From positions 1 to 64,000 of the forward strand of contig JAVTVY010017232.1 of the NCBI GenBank assembly GCA_036873755.1: 64,000 nucleotides of DNA, read 5' to 3'. The notes under the pieces were generated by a model. That model was given only the letters and a program-made list of their open reading frames with translations, was not told the origin of the DNA and did no database searches. Source of the stretch: Hanleya hanleyi (lineage: Eukaryota; Mollusca; Polyplacophora; Lepidopleurida; Hanleyidae). Position 1 is the first letter of the stretch, and each line of letters begins with the position of its first letter. The translations under genes and the position numbers were made by a program. Below are positions 32,471 to 43,284 of this stretch, one piece after another.

Positions 32471-33107
32471 CACAGTGGAATCCACAAAAAATGACCACAC
32501 CCCATACCCTATACAGGCATTTTTCAGTATAGATGCAAATGTTCGAATCATTCTCCTATTGTTGAGGTAAAGTGAAGTCCGTGTTCCGCATTTTATATTT
32601 TCGGAGTCCTCATTTTACATACACCCATCCATGACTTGATAGGCAGGCCCGATAAGCCAGAGACCGATATTGACCCTTTTCCCCTATTTTAGGGGTAAAG
32701 TCCGTGTTCTGCTTTTTATATTTTCGGGACAAATCCTCAATTTACATGCGCCAACCCATGAATTGATCGCCCTGGACGAGCGCTCCACTTTGACACCTCA
32801 CGCGACCCAATCGGTCCATTGGGGCCCCTCTGGCCCCCAAAATGCCCCGAAGATTGGCGACGATTGCCGGAGAATTTTCCCCGGCTCTCCGCGTATTTGG
32901 GACTACTTTCTATCCGCGGAGGCTTTTTCCCGCGATCGTATCATCGCCAGACCGCAACACCGCGGAGAAATACGTGACCGGAAGTCCCGGAACTATAGTG
33001 ACCTTGACCTCTTGATCACGTGATCTCTCCGTGACCTCCCCCAAAATGACGAAAGGTCAAGTTGACTTTATCCGTCCTTTACATACTACTTATGTCTTCA
33101 CGTTGTG

Positions 33108-33633
33108 CACGTTTAGGCACAGCCTCTATACACAATTAGGCGCATTTCCACAGTTAGACGCAAATTTTCTACACGATTAGGCGCAACGCATAATTATGCG
33201 CAAAATGATTTCCACGATTAGGCGCAGTTCCACAATTAGGAGCATACTTCTCACACGAATAGGCGCATTTCCACAATTAGGAGCAAATCTCCTACACGAT
33301 TAGGCGCAGTTCCACAATTAGGAGCAATTTTTCTACACGGTTAGGCGCAACGCAAAATTAGGCGCAAGATCGTTCAAATGATTAGGAGCAGTTACATGAT
33401 TAGACGCAGCTTCCTTACATGATTAGGCGCATTTACACAAATAGGCGCAAATTCCGTACACCATTAGGCGCAGTTCCACAATTAAGCGCAAATTTCGTAC
33501 ACGATTAGGCGCAGTTCCACCATTAACCGCAAATTTCCTACACGATTAGGCGCAACACGTTATTAGGCGCAATTTTGTTACACGATTTGGCGCTGACACG
33601 ATTAGGCGCAAATACACGATTAGGCCCCCCACA
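33108..33633 (-). repeat. Right subterminal repeats of the giant element
   Basis: Exact or near-exact inverse of 24680-25205, with the terminal 120 bp identical. The unit is 'tacacgattaggcgca' on the plus strand. Confidence 0.93.
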
Positions 33634-34112
33634 GGGCCGTATGAACACATATACTTCAAGATCCCCATGGTGTTCATATAAACAGTCACAATCAAAGCGT
33701 GACTGAGATACATCATTCTTTAGATAACGACTTAACAACGAATATCATATGAATTAAGAATACTGTTAAGCGATACGGATTTAATATTTTTGAAACATCA
33801 TGAGGTCTTGTCAGTATAGAAGCTAACAATGTCCGGTGGCAAAGAGTGTCCGGCTCTAAGCCAGCTAGGACATTTTGGTGTCCTTCCTTGGTTGCAATAG
33901 AAAAGAATATGAAAAGGGACACTAATCCCCAGGACGCTCCCAGCCATCACACCGGCATCATTGAAAAACTGATGACCGCTTCTCTCTTGCCTTTGTTTAT
34001 GTATACTATGATTGTCTTTTTGAATTTGGTGTTATTATATGGAATAGGTATTTGGATTAATATTCTTTAATGGACGACGACTGGCTAATGAATGACGTAC
34101 CAGACGCTTGTA

Positions 34113-34982
34113 TAACAGTTCGTTGGTAATCAGCAAAAATCCTATATATACACCACAGTCCGCCATAGTAAAAATACTATAGTGTACTATAATATAGTAT
34201 AGCAGTCTACTATAGTATGATGCGGGGCGGTACTCACGCACCAGGATTTCATACATTACTCTGTGACTCGAATAATAACTTTGTGAGGTACTGATCAGTC
34301 TGAATTATGCCATATATGTGGGACTTTATACACAGATGTATTACAGCATATTGTATTGTCGTTTGATAGAACTGAAGAGTTACGCGATAAACTATTGTGT
34401 TAGTTTGTCAATGCCAATGACATTGGTTACAGCGTACATTTACACACTCTAGACTAGTGGGATCTCCAAAACGTGCATTTAAGAGGTCCTCTGAATTTCG
34501 AGATAGAAAATGAGGAAACTGATGACTTTAAAATCAACTACCTTAAAAGTATATATAGTGACAAACGTCTACAATCATGTATGTAGTATGTAAGTAAGGT
34601 CCTAGTTATATTTACTGCCTTAAAATGCATTTTCAGGGTGAAAGTGCGTAGTTTGTTGAACATGTTTATAATTGAGTCAAGAAGTTCTCCAAGAGGAGGT
34701 ATAAAGATTGTAATAGTCTTTCGCCATAATTTCGCCAGTATACTATAGTACCACTTGATGTTGTCACCGAAATAGCAATTGTACTTAATTATCGTTATAA
34801 AGAACATTCGATGTTTTTTGTTCAAAACCAAACTTGGGTCCAAAAGTATCAACATAAGAATTTAGATATGTATATGTCTGTAAGAATATCTTGATTAAAG
34901 TCAAATAAATTGTGTGAAATGGTCAATATAATATAAGTATGTAAGGCAGCCCTCATCTACCTTGAATTCATTTGGTTACAGT
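34113..34982. other. R-spondin intron without recognised gene
   Basis: A small palindromic cluster of 'actatagt' and 'tatagtata' lies at about 34168-34222. The remaining sequence is AT-rich and unassigned. Confidence 0.45.
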
Positions 34983-35373
34983 TACAAGCATCTAGTCCGT
35001 TATTCATAATTCAGCCGTCATTCATTATAAGAATATCCGCGTTCATAATCGAAAGACCTATTCCATTTTCCAACAACATCCATATAACAGCATTAGCACC
35101 AGATTCAAAGAAAACAAAATCATAGTATACATAAACATAGGCTAGTTTCCCGCAAGAGAGAATCGGTCAACAGTTTTCGATGATGCCGCAAGACATCATG
35201 ATCTTCCGAAATATCAAATCCGCGTCGTTGATCAGTATTCTTAATCCATATTATATTCGTTGTAAAGTCGTCATCTAGAGAATCATGCATCTCAGTCATG
35301 CTTTGGTTGTGACTGTTCATATGAACGCCACGAGGATCTTGAAGTACATGGGTTCATATGGCCCCTAGCCCCG
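34983..35373 (-). mobile_element. Family-A Penelope-type 3' tail, truncated
   Basis: It runs from the inverted terminus 'tacaagcatctagtccgtta' to 'cccctagccccg'. A 66-codon minus frame lies inside it (S-L-D-D-D-F-T-T-N-I-I-W-I). The right breakpoint is about 250 bp from the R-spondin FU2 exon. Confidence 0.8.
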
Positions 35374-35623
35374 CTTGTTTGTTATTACCATCAGTTGGAA
35401 AATCGTTACCACACGCTAGATTGTGCATGCTGAAAGGTTTGGCTGTTCAAAATCCCTATTACTGACCATATATCGTCAGTCAAAGGTAATTCAAGATCGT
35501 TTGCACAAATTCGAATGCCTGGGGCACAATATATTTTAGCTGTGAGCAAAGTGTCCCTAATTTACAAGGGATATTATACACAGTAATAGAATAGAATTTT
35601 GATCCATCAATAATATTTCTCAC

Positions 35624-35773
35624 CTTTTGGTCTACAGTCTTTGGAGTAATTAGCATAGAGGAGTCCATCTGGACATTTGCTCAGACACTTCCCTCTGTAG
35701 GCCACCAATGGGGCCTGACAGCGAGTACAATAATGGCGGCTAAAGCAGGCGTCGCAATTCTCCATCTGACATT
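35624..35773 (-). CDS. rspo: R-spondin, second furin-like cysteine-rich exon (FU2)
   Basis: The acceptor 'gtttattttcag' ends at 35774 and the donor AAAG|GTGAGA is at 35624/35623. The exon is 150 bp with phase 1 at both ends, so it joins the TSP1 exon in frame. It reads C-Q-M-E-N-C-D-A-C-F-S-R-H-Y-C-T-R-C-Q-A, then Y-R-G-K-C-L-S-K-C-P-D-G and ends D-C-R-P-K. The E-N-C-D-A-C-F-S-x-x-x-C-T-x-C pattern is diagnostic for the FU2 repeat of R-spondins, which contacts LGR receptors. No inactivating change is visible. The FU1 and signal-peptide exons should lie at higher coordinates on this strand and were not found in the window. Confidence 0.93.
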
Positions 35774-36089
35774 CTGAAAATAAACGAGAGAAACAAGCTA
35801 ATCAGAGGGAGCACTAATTAAATTAGACATAAACCTCTATTCAACACAACCAGTTTAGACAGTCCACCAATTTGTAGGCAGGAACGGCGATTTAAACTGG
35901 AATACAGGCATGACTTTCCAAACAACTTATCAGCAACAATCGGCTCTTCTTCAGGTTTGTTTGTGTCGCCTAATTAGCATCTGCGCCAGAGATAACACCA
36001 CCTTCCCCAGGTAGTCAAATCTATATTAAGCGGCTACAGTTTAAATTAGATGGACGTACAGACGAATTACTTCAGACACAAAATGACCC

Positions 36090-36420
36090 CAAAACTTTCA
36101 CCACTGCGAAGTCGAAAGCATCTGTTGATACCCGTGTTGTTGACGAAGTTATAAAGGGAAGCGATATGCAAAAGGTGGGGAAAATTGACGTCTGGCGACT
36201 AAAAAAAACACCATGACTCCACAGGAAATTTTCTCTCGACACCTCACATTCAGACCACCTCACATTCAGACCTGTATTGATATCTCAGCCGCTCTTTTAT
36301 TGTAGCTGTTCATGTAGAGATTATGAAATATCCACGCGGCACCTAGCACTGGCTGAAGCGAAATTAGATACGCTGATGAGGCCAATATTCTCCTCGCGTT
36401 GTGCCATCTATAATTAACGC
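36090..36420 (-). repeat. Family-B Penelope-type tail, decayed
   Basis: 'cgatatgcaaaaggtgggga', 'ctggcgactaaaaa', 'atgactccacag', 'tgatatctcagccgctcttt' and 'gcacctagcactgg' occur in the order seen at 57355-57545. The orientation is opposite to the tail at 4245. Confidence 0.5.
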
Positions 36421-36954
36421 ACCATTCAATAGATTTCTGCTTATTGTAGCGGTATGCTAATGGGGAGGTTCCATTGTCTGTCTACTGTCTTTGGATCCTT
36501 CGGGATATGCATGGACCGTGAGATAAATGAATTTAGATTTGATGCAATCAGAATATTGTCCTGTGTGGTCATGTGACTTCCTTTCAGTACTCCAGCTTGT
36601 TTGATCCAGTTTGTTTAATTGTTATCCGTATATGGCGAGATTTTGCTGGTAGACTTTTAGTCCCGAGTTTCAACCTATGTACAAAATTTTGTGATTCTAC
36701 TTATTTCTCATGGTGGAGAATGAAGCGCTTGGTCGGCGTCACGGACTTCCGAATAAGAATTTGCATTCTACTAATATTTTCCCCGTTTGGGCTGTATTTC
36801 ATCAGATGACTTGTTAAGGCTATTACATCTTCGCTCTTAAATATGTGTATGTGATATCACTCAAGTCGGTGCTCTACACCGTGTGACCATGTCACTCAAG
36901 GTGTCCATATGAGCATATAAGCTTGGTTGAGATACAAACCTTCACAGCAATCAT

Positions 36955-38600
36955 TTTTATACGCCCGCCAAAAGGCGGACGTATTATGTGATGGCGGTTT
37001 CCGTCCGTGTGTCCGTCCGTCCGTCTGTCCGTCCGTCGTGTCCGGTCTATATCTAGAACAGTTTTCTATCTACAGTTCCAATTTTTGGTGAGTGGATACC
37101 ATACGGGGAGACGATGTGTCGCGCACCAAAATGAAGGTCGAGGTCAGAGGTCAAAGGTTACTGGCCTAAAAAACAGGAAATCACTGAATTGTTCATGTCC
37201 GGTCTATATCTGTTAACGTTTTCTATCCACAGTTGCAATTTTTTGTGAGTAGATACGCTAGGTGGAGACAGTGTGTCGCGTACCAAAATTGAGGTCAAGG
37301 TCAGAGGTCAAAGGTCACTGTTGCCTAAAATCAGGAAATCATTGTTCATTGACAGTTTTCTATCTACATTTCTAATTTTTGATGAGTGGATGCCCTAGGG
37401 GGGAACGATGTGTTGCATATCAAATGTAGGTCGAGGTCAGAGGTCAAAGGTCAGTGTGACCGAAAAATCAGGAAATCATTAAAAATTTCTAATTTTTTGT
37501 GAGTGGATTTAATAGAGGGAAACGAAGTGTCGCATATTGAAAAAATAGGTCAAGGTCGAAGGTCAAAGGTCACTATGACCCCAAAATCAGGAAATTATTA
37601 AAAATAACATTTTTTTTATCAGTAGATACATTAGGGGGACACGATGTGTCACCTACCAAAATGTAGGTCACGGTCAAAGGTCAAGGTCACTGTGACCTCA
37701 AAATCGTGAAATTGTTAAAAATCATGATTTTTTTAGTTCATTGAGAAATTACGGGGAGCCGTTTTGTCATCTACCAAAATTTAGATCCAGGTCAATAGTC
37801 AAGGTCACTGTGACCCCGGAATCAAGGTCAAAGGTCAGAGGTCACTGACCTGAAAATCAGGAAATCATTAAAAATTACAATTTTTTGGTGAGAGGATTCA
37901 AGTGGATTCAAGTGAGTGGGGGAAATGAAATGTCGCATACCAAAAATTAGCTCAAGGTCAAAGGTCACTGTGACCCCAAAATCAGGAAGTTATTGAAAAT
38001 AACGTTTTTTTGTGTGTCAGTAAATACATTAAGGGGACACGATGTGTCAGATACCAAAATGTAGGTCGTCAAAGGTCAAGGTCACTGTGACCCCAAAATC
38101 GTGAAATTGTTCAAAATCATGATTGTTGGTGTCCATTGAGAAATTACGACGAGACGGTTTGTCATGTACCAAAATTTAGGTCGAGGTCAATAGTCGAGAT
38201 CACTGTAACTCCAGAATCAAGAAATCTTTGAAAATTACTTTTTTGTGTGTCAGTAGATAGGGGAACATGATGTGTCACGTACCAAACTGTAGGTCAAGGC
38301 CGGACATCAAGTCACTGTGACCCCCAAAATCATGAAATTCATAAAAATTATGATTTTTTTCGTGTCCATTGATACATTGAGGGAAGACGATGTGTCATGT
38401 ACCAAAATTAAGGTCAAGGTCACTGTGACCCCAAAATCAGGAAATCATTCAAAATATTTTTTTTCTGCCAGTGGATGCATTAGAGGGACATGATGTATTA
38501 CATGCCAACATGTTGGTCAGAGGTCAAGGTCACTGTGACCCCAAAATCAAGAAATCATTAAAAGTTACATTTTCATATGCCTGTCGAAGACGAGGTCGTG
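36955..38600 (+). repeat. Hairpin-headed array B with AGGTCA half-sites
   Basis: The head at 36955-37040 has 'tttttatacgcccgcc', with the stem-loop CGCCCGCCAAAAGGCGGACG and a (GTCCGTCC)n-like run. Diverged units of roughly 130-170 bp follow. They contain 'gacacgatgtgtc', 'accaaaat', 'aaggtcaaaggtcactgtga', 'ccccaaaatcaggaaatcat'. It fades near 38600. It lies upstream of the FU2 exon relative to R-spondin transcription. Confidence 0.85.
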
Positions 38601-41600
38601 TATTGCAATGTTGAGTTCTGCCATTCATCGATTAACATTTGTTGTCCATGCGATATCGCTAGTTTCAAGGTATGGGTTGGTACCAAACTTTGAGTATACT
38701 TTACTCGCATGGTAAAGAGGAGCCATACATTTTGAGATCAATTTATCAAAGGTCAAGGTCACAGTCCCCCCCAAATGAATCAAGTTTAGCTGACTATATG
38801 TGTCAGGTTGGAATATTCAGAGCTCTCTCCCCTACATGTATATGTCATTTGTCCTGTGGAGTTGTCTCCCATGTTTGAAACCGCTACATTTAGTTAAACT
38901 GTTGTGAAATATAAACCATACATTTATTAATTCAACGGGGAGAGGGGTCCTTTATGAACTTCATACCTGTTTATTAACTCAAGAACAAGACCAAGGGTTT
39001 ACTTCATCACTTTCTTCTTCGTTCATGAAAAATTCTCTCGTCTGAAACGAATTCATTTGCAGGAAGACTACTATTTTCTTGTGTTTGACTATTGTTGATT
39101 TCAGTGTGGGATATGTGAGCTCTCAGCTCTTGCTTCAAGGTCAACTAGTTACCAAGAGTTAAGCTCATTTTAGTTTATCATTCAATATAACATGTGATAT
39201 ATGTTACATTTTCAGAAGCACAAATTGTAGACCTTTCTCTGGATTGCTAGCTACCAATTGGAATCAAGGCTATTAAACAACCTTGAAATTTGGACCAATG
39301 TCATTCCAGATATACGGGCGTATATTGAAGCCCCTTGGGCTCTTGTTTATTATTGGTATGCATTTAGTTATGATGCATTCAGTATATCGGCCTGTTAAAG
39401 TCATGAATCTTCTTGTCAGTACGCCGCCATCTTTTCCCACCAACATAGTATGTTGCGTTTGATACAATGAATAATACTGCATGGTGTCATTTCTGAATTT
39501 GATGAAAGGTTTACAAACTAATTAATGACTCGGCAAGATTAACACGAATAACTTGAGGGAGAAAACAGCAAAATAAACTATTTTAACAACAAAAACAGTC
39601 GTAACGTGCATAGTAAATATTCCAATTTTGTCCCTGTCTCGAAGTTCAATTTGGAATTATAAAATTACACATGGGGTGAGCATTTATCTGACTTTTCTCC
39701 AATATTTCTTGGCAGTATCACATGGAAAGAGAGAATAATCGTTTATGCTTATCCTTGTGAGCGTGGAAACGCAGTTCCCGATTCAGGGAATGCAGGAACC
39801 TTCATCATTTTTTAAACCAAAGTGAGGAACAGTCACGGTGTTAGTTCATGCTGTCGAATTATCCTGATATCTTGTTATGAACACCAGCCATGTATTTTTG
39901 TCCGATTGTTCTAATTAAACACAACATTAAAAGGGTTCGATCTCCCATAACATAATAATAACACTATTTTCCCCAAGACTATATTTGAACACAATTTTTA
40001 GGCCAAATCCCATGCAACAGGCAGAACAGTTAATCTTCTCGTTGTAGCAATATGAACTGCGGGTTATACCGTCCCGGAATGTGGCCACAGAAATCACCCA
40101 CTATGTTCGTGACAATTATATGCATGCAACTCTTTCATATTCACACGTCTTGTGAACTATATATACAAAATCTGCTAGTACGAAGCAGAGAAATCTGTAC
40201 AGAGAGATAGAGCCTTGGACCATATATATAATGGCTTTGTGCCATACACGAGATAGTGATGTCGAGTAGTAAGGTTTACTGTGTTTCCTGGTATTCATTA
40301 ACATCAACCTAACCCCGAGGGTCGTCATAAAGTCAAGATCTCCACATCCCCACTCCAAAACGATCCACCATGAAATTAGTACGCTAATAAAAGTAGTACT
40401 ATTTCGATGATTTTCTTGGGCTATCTAACACTTTCAGCTGTTATTGACTGGCATGAAGAGTCGAGCGCTCTACGGGTAGCTACGTACGCAACACACACCT
40501 TCATAAATCACTAGACCCCGGTTAAGTATACCGCTTTATAACTAAGATGTAAACAAAGATTTCGAGAGAAGAGGAAGTGAAATGAAGAGAGTTTATTTCC
40601 GTTTGATAAAATACATTCCGAATGCAATCCCGGCTAATGGTAAATAGAGAATTATGAGCGAACTAACCAATACATGCGAAAGGGGGCTTTCGTAAGAGAC
40701 GAAACAAACTGCAGCTCCATATACTCACACGCATATAGTTTTGTATATCATAAACAAGACATAAATTCTTAGCTGACCTTGAAAACGACTTGGAATGCCA
40801 TCTAATAGAATAATATTGTAAAAGATTTCAGATAGAAAATGACAGGCCGTGGTGATGGGGAACCGGCGTACTGACAAGGAATCATATGATCTCATGGAGC
40901 GATATTCTACATTCCGAGAAATATTTGAATATAATTGAGAACAGCTGGCCGCGATATATTGTCTTTCGATCGACCTGTCTGTTGTTTATACCTAATTTCA
41001 CACACCCACACACACACGCAGCAAAAACTGTCTGTTTGTATGGAAGAGCAATGGAAGCGGAGTCCAGAGACCATCGATTTAGATAAGTGACAATATACGC
41101 GCGAGTTGTACATCACTTGTCGAGAGCTGACAAATCGTGATGTCCCACTCTATAACATGCAATAGTTGTTTTATTATACCGAATGTTTTATTTTAAGTAC
41201 GTACGGTAAGACTAATTCTTGTTCTGTATCGGTCATAATTTTGAAACGTTCCCGTTTGCCAGCGACATCCATAGTCGAAACAATTTCGATGCGACAGAGC
41301 ATCCGCACTGGCAGACGACCTGAATCGGCCTGTCACCATGGGTACGCTGGCCCTGAGATATCAACAAACACGAATGGGAGGCTACACCTGGCTGGACCAG
41401 CAGATGTCGCCGTGGAACAAATGTCATGTCCAACGCTCTGCCGTGGTACATGCCATTTTTTCAACGCTAAGGCAAGATATGACTGCACCATCACTGAACA
41501 TCACTATTTGTAGAATGACACGTGACAGGCTGTCAACCAATGAAAACATTACGAATTTACATGAGGTAAAATAATAGCATATATGTAGCTGCATGGTCCG

Positions 41601-42767
41601 TTGACGACTAAGATATGTGGTAATTTGCAGTTGCTAGGTAGATAAATATATATGCCTTGACTGTGGAATAGTATATCATTTGGCTTTGTAACATGGTCAT
41701 CATTTGAAAGACAATATCGCCCAACATACCAATAATTAGATCCGAGAATCGAAAGCTTTTTGAGTTCCCAAATTGGATAACATGTGTTAGATGAATGCAC
41801 AAATCGATTCAAGTGTTCATCTGAAAATATACCAGGCAACCCAAGAGAAAAAACACATCCCATATGCAGTTCTATGAGTTATAAAAAACAAATTAACCTG
41901 ATCGTACTTAAATTAGCTCCAGTGTAATATTTGCGGAATTCTTAAGGGCAAAAAAACTTTTGATATTTATCAGGCGTAAAGGTTATGTTTCAATCACTTC
42001 TTGGTGGTTCCTTCAAACATGTTGGATAATCTGCTTTTGATTTGCTCCACTTTGTAAGCAGAACAGTTGTAAAAGAAACACGCCAATGCAATTCAGAAAA
42101 CCTCTGTATCAAATCTTCATCGCAGCATTCTAACCATGTTTGGTTCTAATTTGCTCTGTCATGCAAGCTATAGGATTTCTCACAATCCATCAGCATATAT
42201 AGAGCGAAGCATTCCTCAACCCATGGGCGTCGCCAGGATTTCTTGAGAGGCGATCGTTTCCTATGCTTACTTATTAGAGAGCCCATTACTGTGATGTCCA
42301 ACATAGGACAATAACATACAGTTGGGCGCTGAAGGGGGGTCGTTTGCACCCAACGACCCCCTGCTAGCGACGCCCTTGCAACCCACTATCATGCAGCAAT
42401 AACAGTTTGAATCATACAACAATACCAAGTTATAGAGTGGAAAACTTTGCCAAATACATGCACCGTTACCCTAGAGAGAATATCATACATGCTTTTATAT
42501 ATCTTTTTCGTTAGAATAAAAGACGGTTGTCTTTTCCTTGTAATTCAATTCGTAATGCATCACATGTTCAGTAGAGGAGATTCTGTTGCAGTGCAAACTT
42601 AATCTCTGGATAACATCGCATGGCTGAGTACTCCCTTTGCACGGTGAAGATTATATTTATCTAAACATCGGGAACATCGTTCTTTAATCGCTACTCGGCC
42701 ATTTGCTCAGTTGATTTTAAAATTAATCATGCTTATGTAAAACTCGGTATATACTGGTATATTACCG
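38601..42767. other. No recognised gene
   Basis: Unique sequence, probably intron or upstream region of R-spondin. Overlapping open frames on both strands at 41166-41574 are longer than chance neighbours but match no family I know and have no convincing splice sites. Confidence 0.45.
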
Positions 42768-43067
42768 TCTTACAGAATGGTATATCACTGGCTGACAGAA
42801 TGGTATATCACCGTCTTACAGAATGGTATATCATCGTCTTACAGAATGCTATATCACCGTCTTACAGAATGGTATATCACCGTCTTACAGAATGGTATAT
42901 CACCGTCTTACAGAATGGTATATCACCGTCTTACAGAATGCTATATCACCGTCTTACAGAATGGTATATGACCGTCTTACAGAATAGTATATCACCGTCT
43001 TACAGAATGGTATATCACTGGCTTACAGTATGGTATATCACCGTCTAACAGTATGGTATATCACCGT
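42768..43067 (+). repeat. 23-bp minisatellite, about 13 units
   Basis: The unit is 'cttacagaatggtatatcac' plus 'cgt'. Variants include 'ggctgacagaatgg' and 'aatgctatatc'. Confidence 0.95.
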
Positions 43068-43284
43068 TATATTTCCATTACTTTGACGATTGGACGCGTA
43101 AATTGGATACATAAAGGGCCGCCTTGTAAAATACATGTCGAACTATATATTTAAAAATATTCAGCTCGTTTTTCAATTTCGTCAAACCAGTTTATTAAAT
43201 TTCTGCATTCATCAATATAATATAATATTGAATCTCTTAATGTCTTCGATTTTTTGTATGTATGATATAATCTGTGTGTATTTT

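Larger units (their letters stand above)
24680..33633. mobile_element. 8,954-bp giant inverted-repeat transposable element
   Basis: The left end TGTGGGGGGCCTAATCGTG and the right end CACGATTAGGCCCCCCACA are exact inverses. The outer 120 bp or more are identical by eye. GGGCC flanks both sides (24675-24679 and 33634-33638), consistent with a 5-bp target duplication. Left arm 24680 to about 28750 and right arm about 30015 to 33633 are inverted copies. Identity falls inwards to perhaps 85-90 percent, and the left arm is longer because of a MITE. The centre, about 28750-30015, holds the start and promoter of the left-arm gene and a TATTATACAATATCTGTCCTG-type array. No transposase, integrase or recombinase is recognisable. 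TG...CA ends with a 5-bp duplication recall integrase-type insertion, but the superfamily is unknown to me. Confidence 0.85.
23795..34112 (+). mobile_element. Penelope-type copy interrupted by a MITE and the giant element
   Basis: Three parts form one 5'-truncated family-A copy. The first (23795-24150) has the post-motif-C RT region, including the S-A-Y-G-V-Y-I-S-R-L-V-A-F-V-R segment. The second (24635-24679) is a short tail piece 'gtttcgtaacttg'. The third (33634-34112) is the rest of the tail, from 'gggccgtatgaac' to 'accagacgcttgta'. The parts join colinearly with uninterrupted copies once the two insertions are removed. A further insert of about 130 bp sits near 33808-33945. Confidence 0.8.

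Noticed and set aside
24680..33633. A viral genome with inverted repeats
   Set aside because: No capsid, polymerase or packaging gene can be recognised, and the exact flanking duplication inside a retroelement points to transposition.
41166..41574. A host gene exon or transposase
   Set aside because: Open frames overlap on both strands but no family motif, start context or splice pair could be identified.
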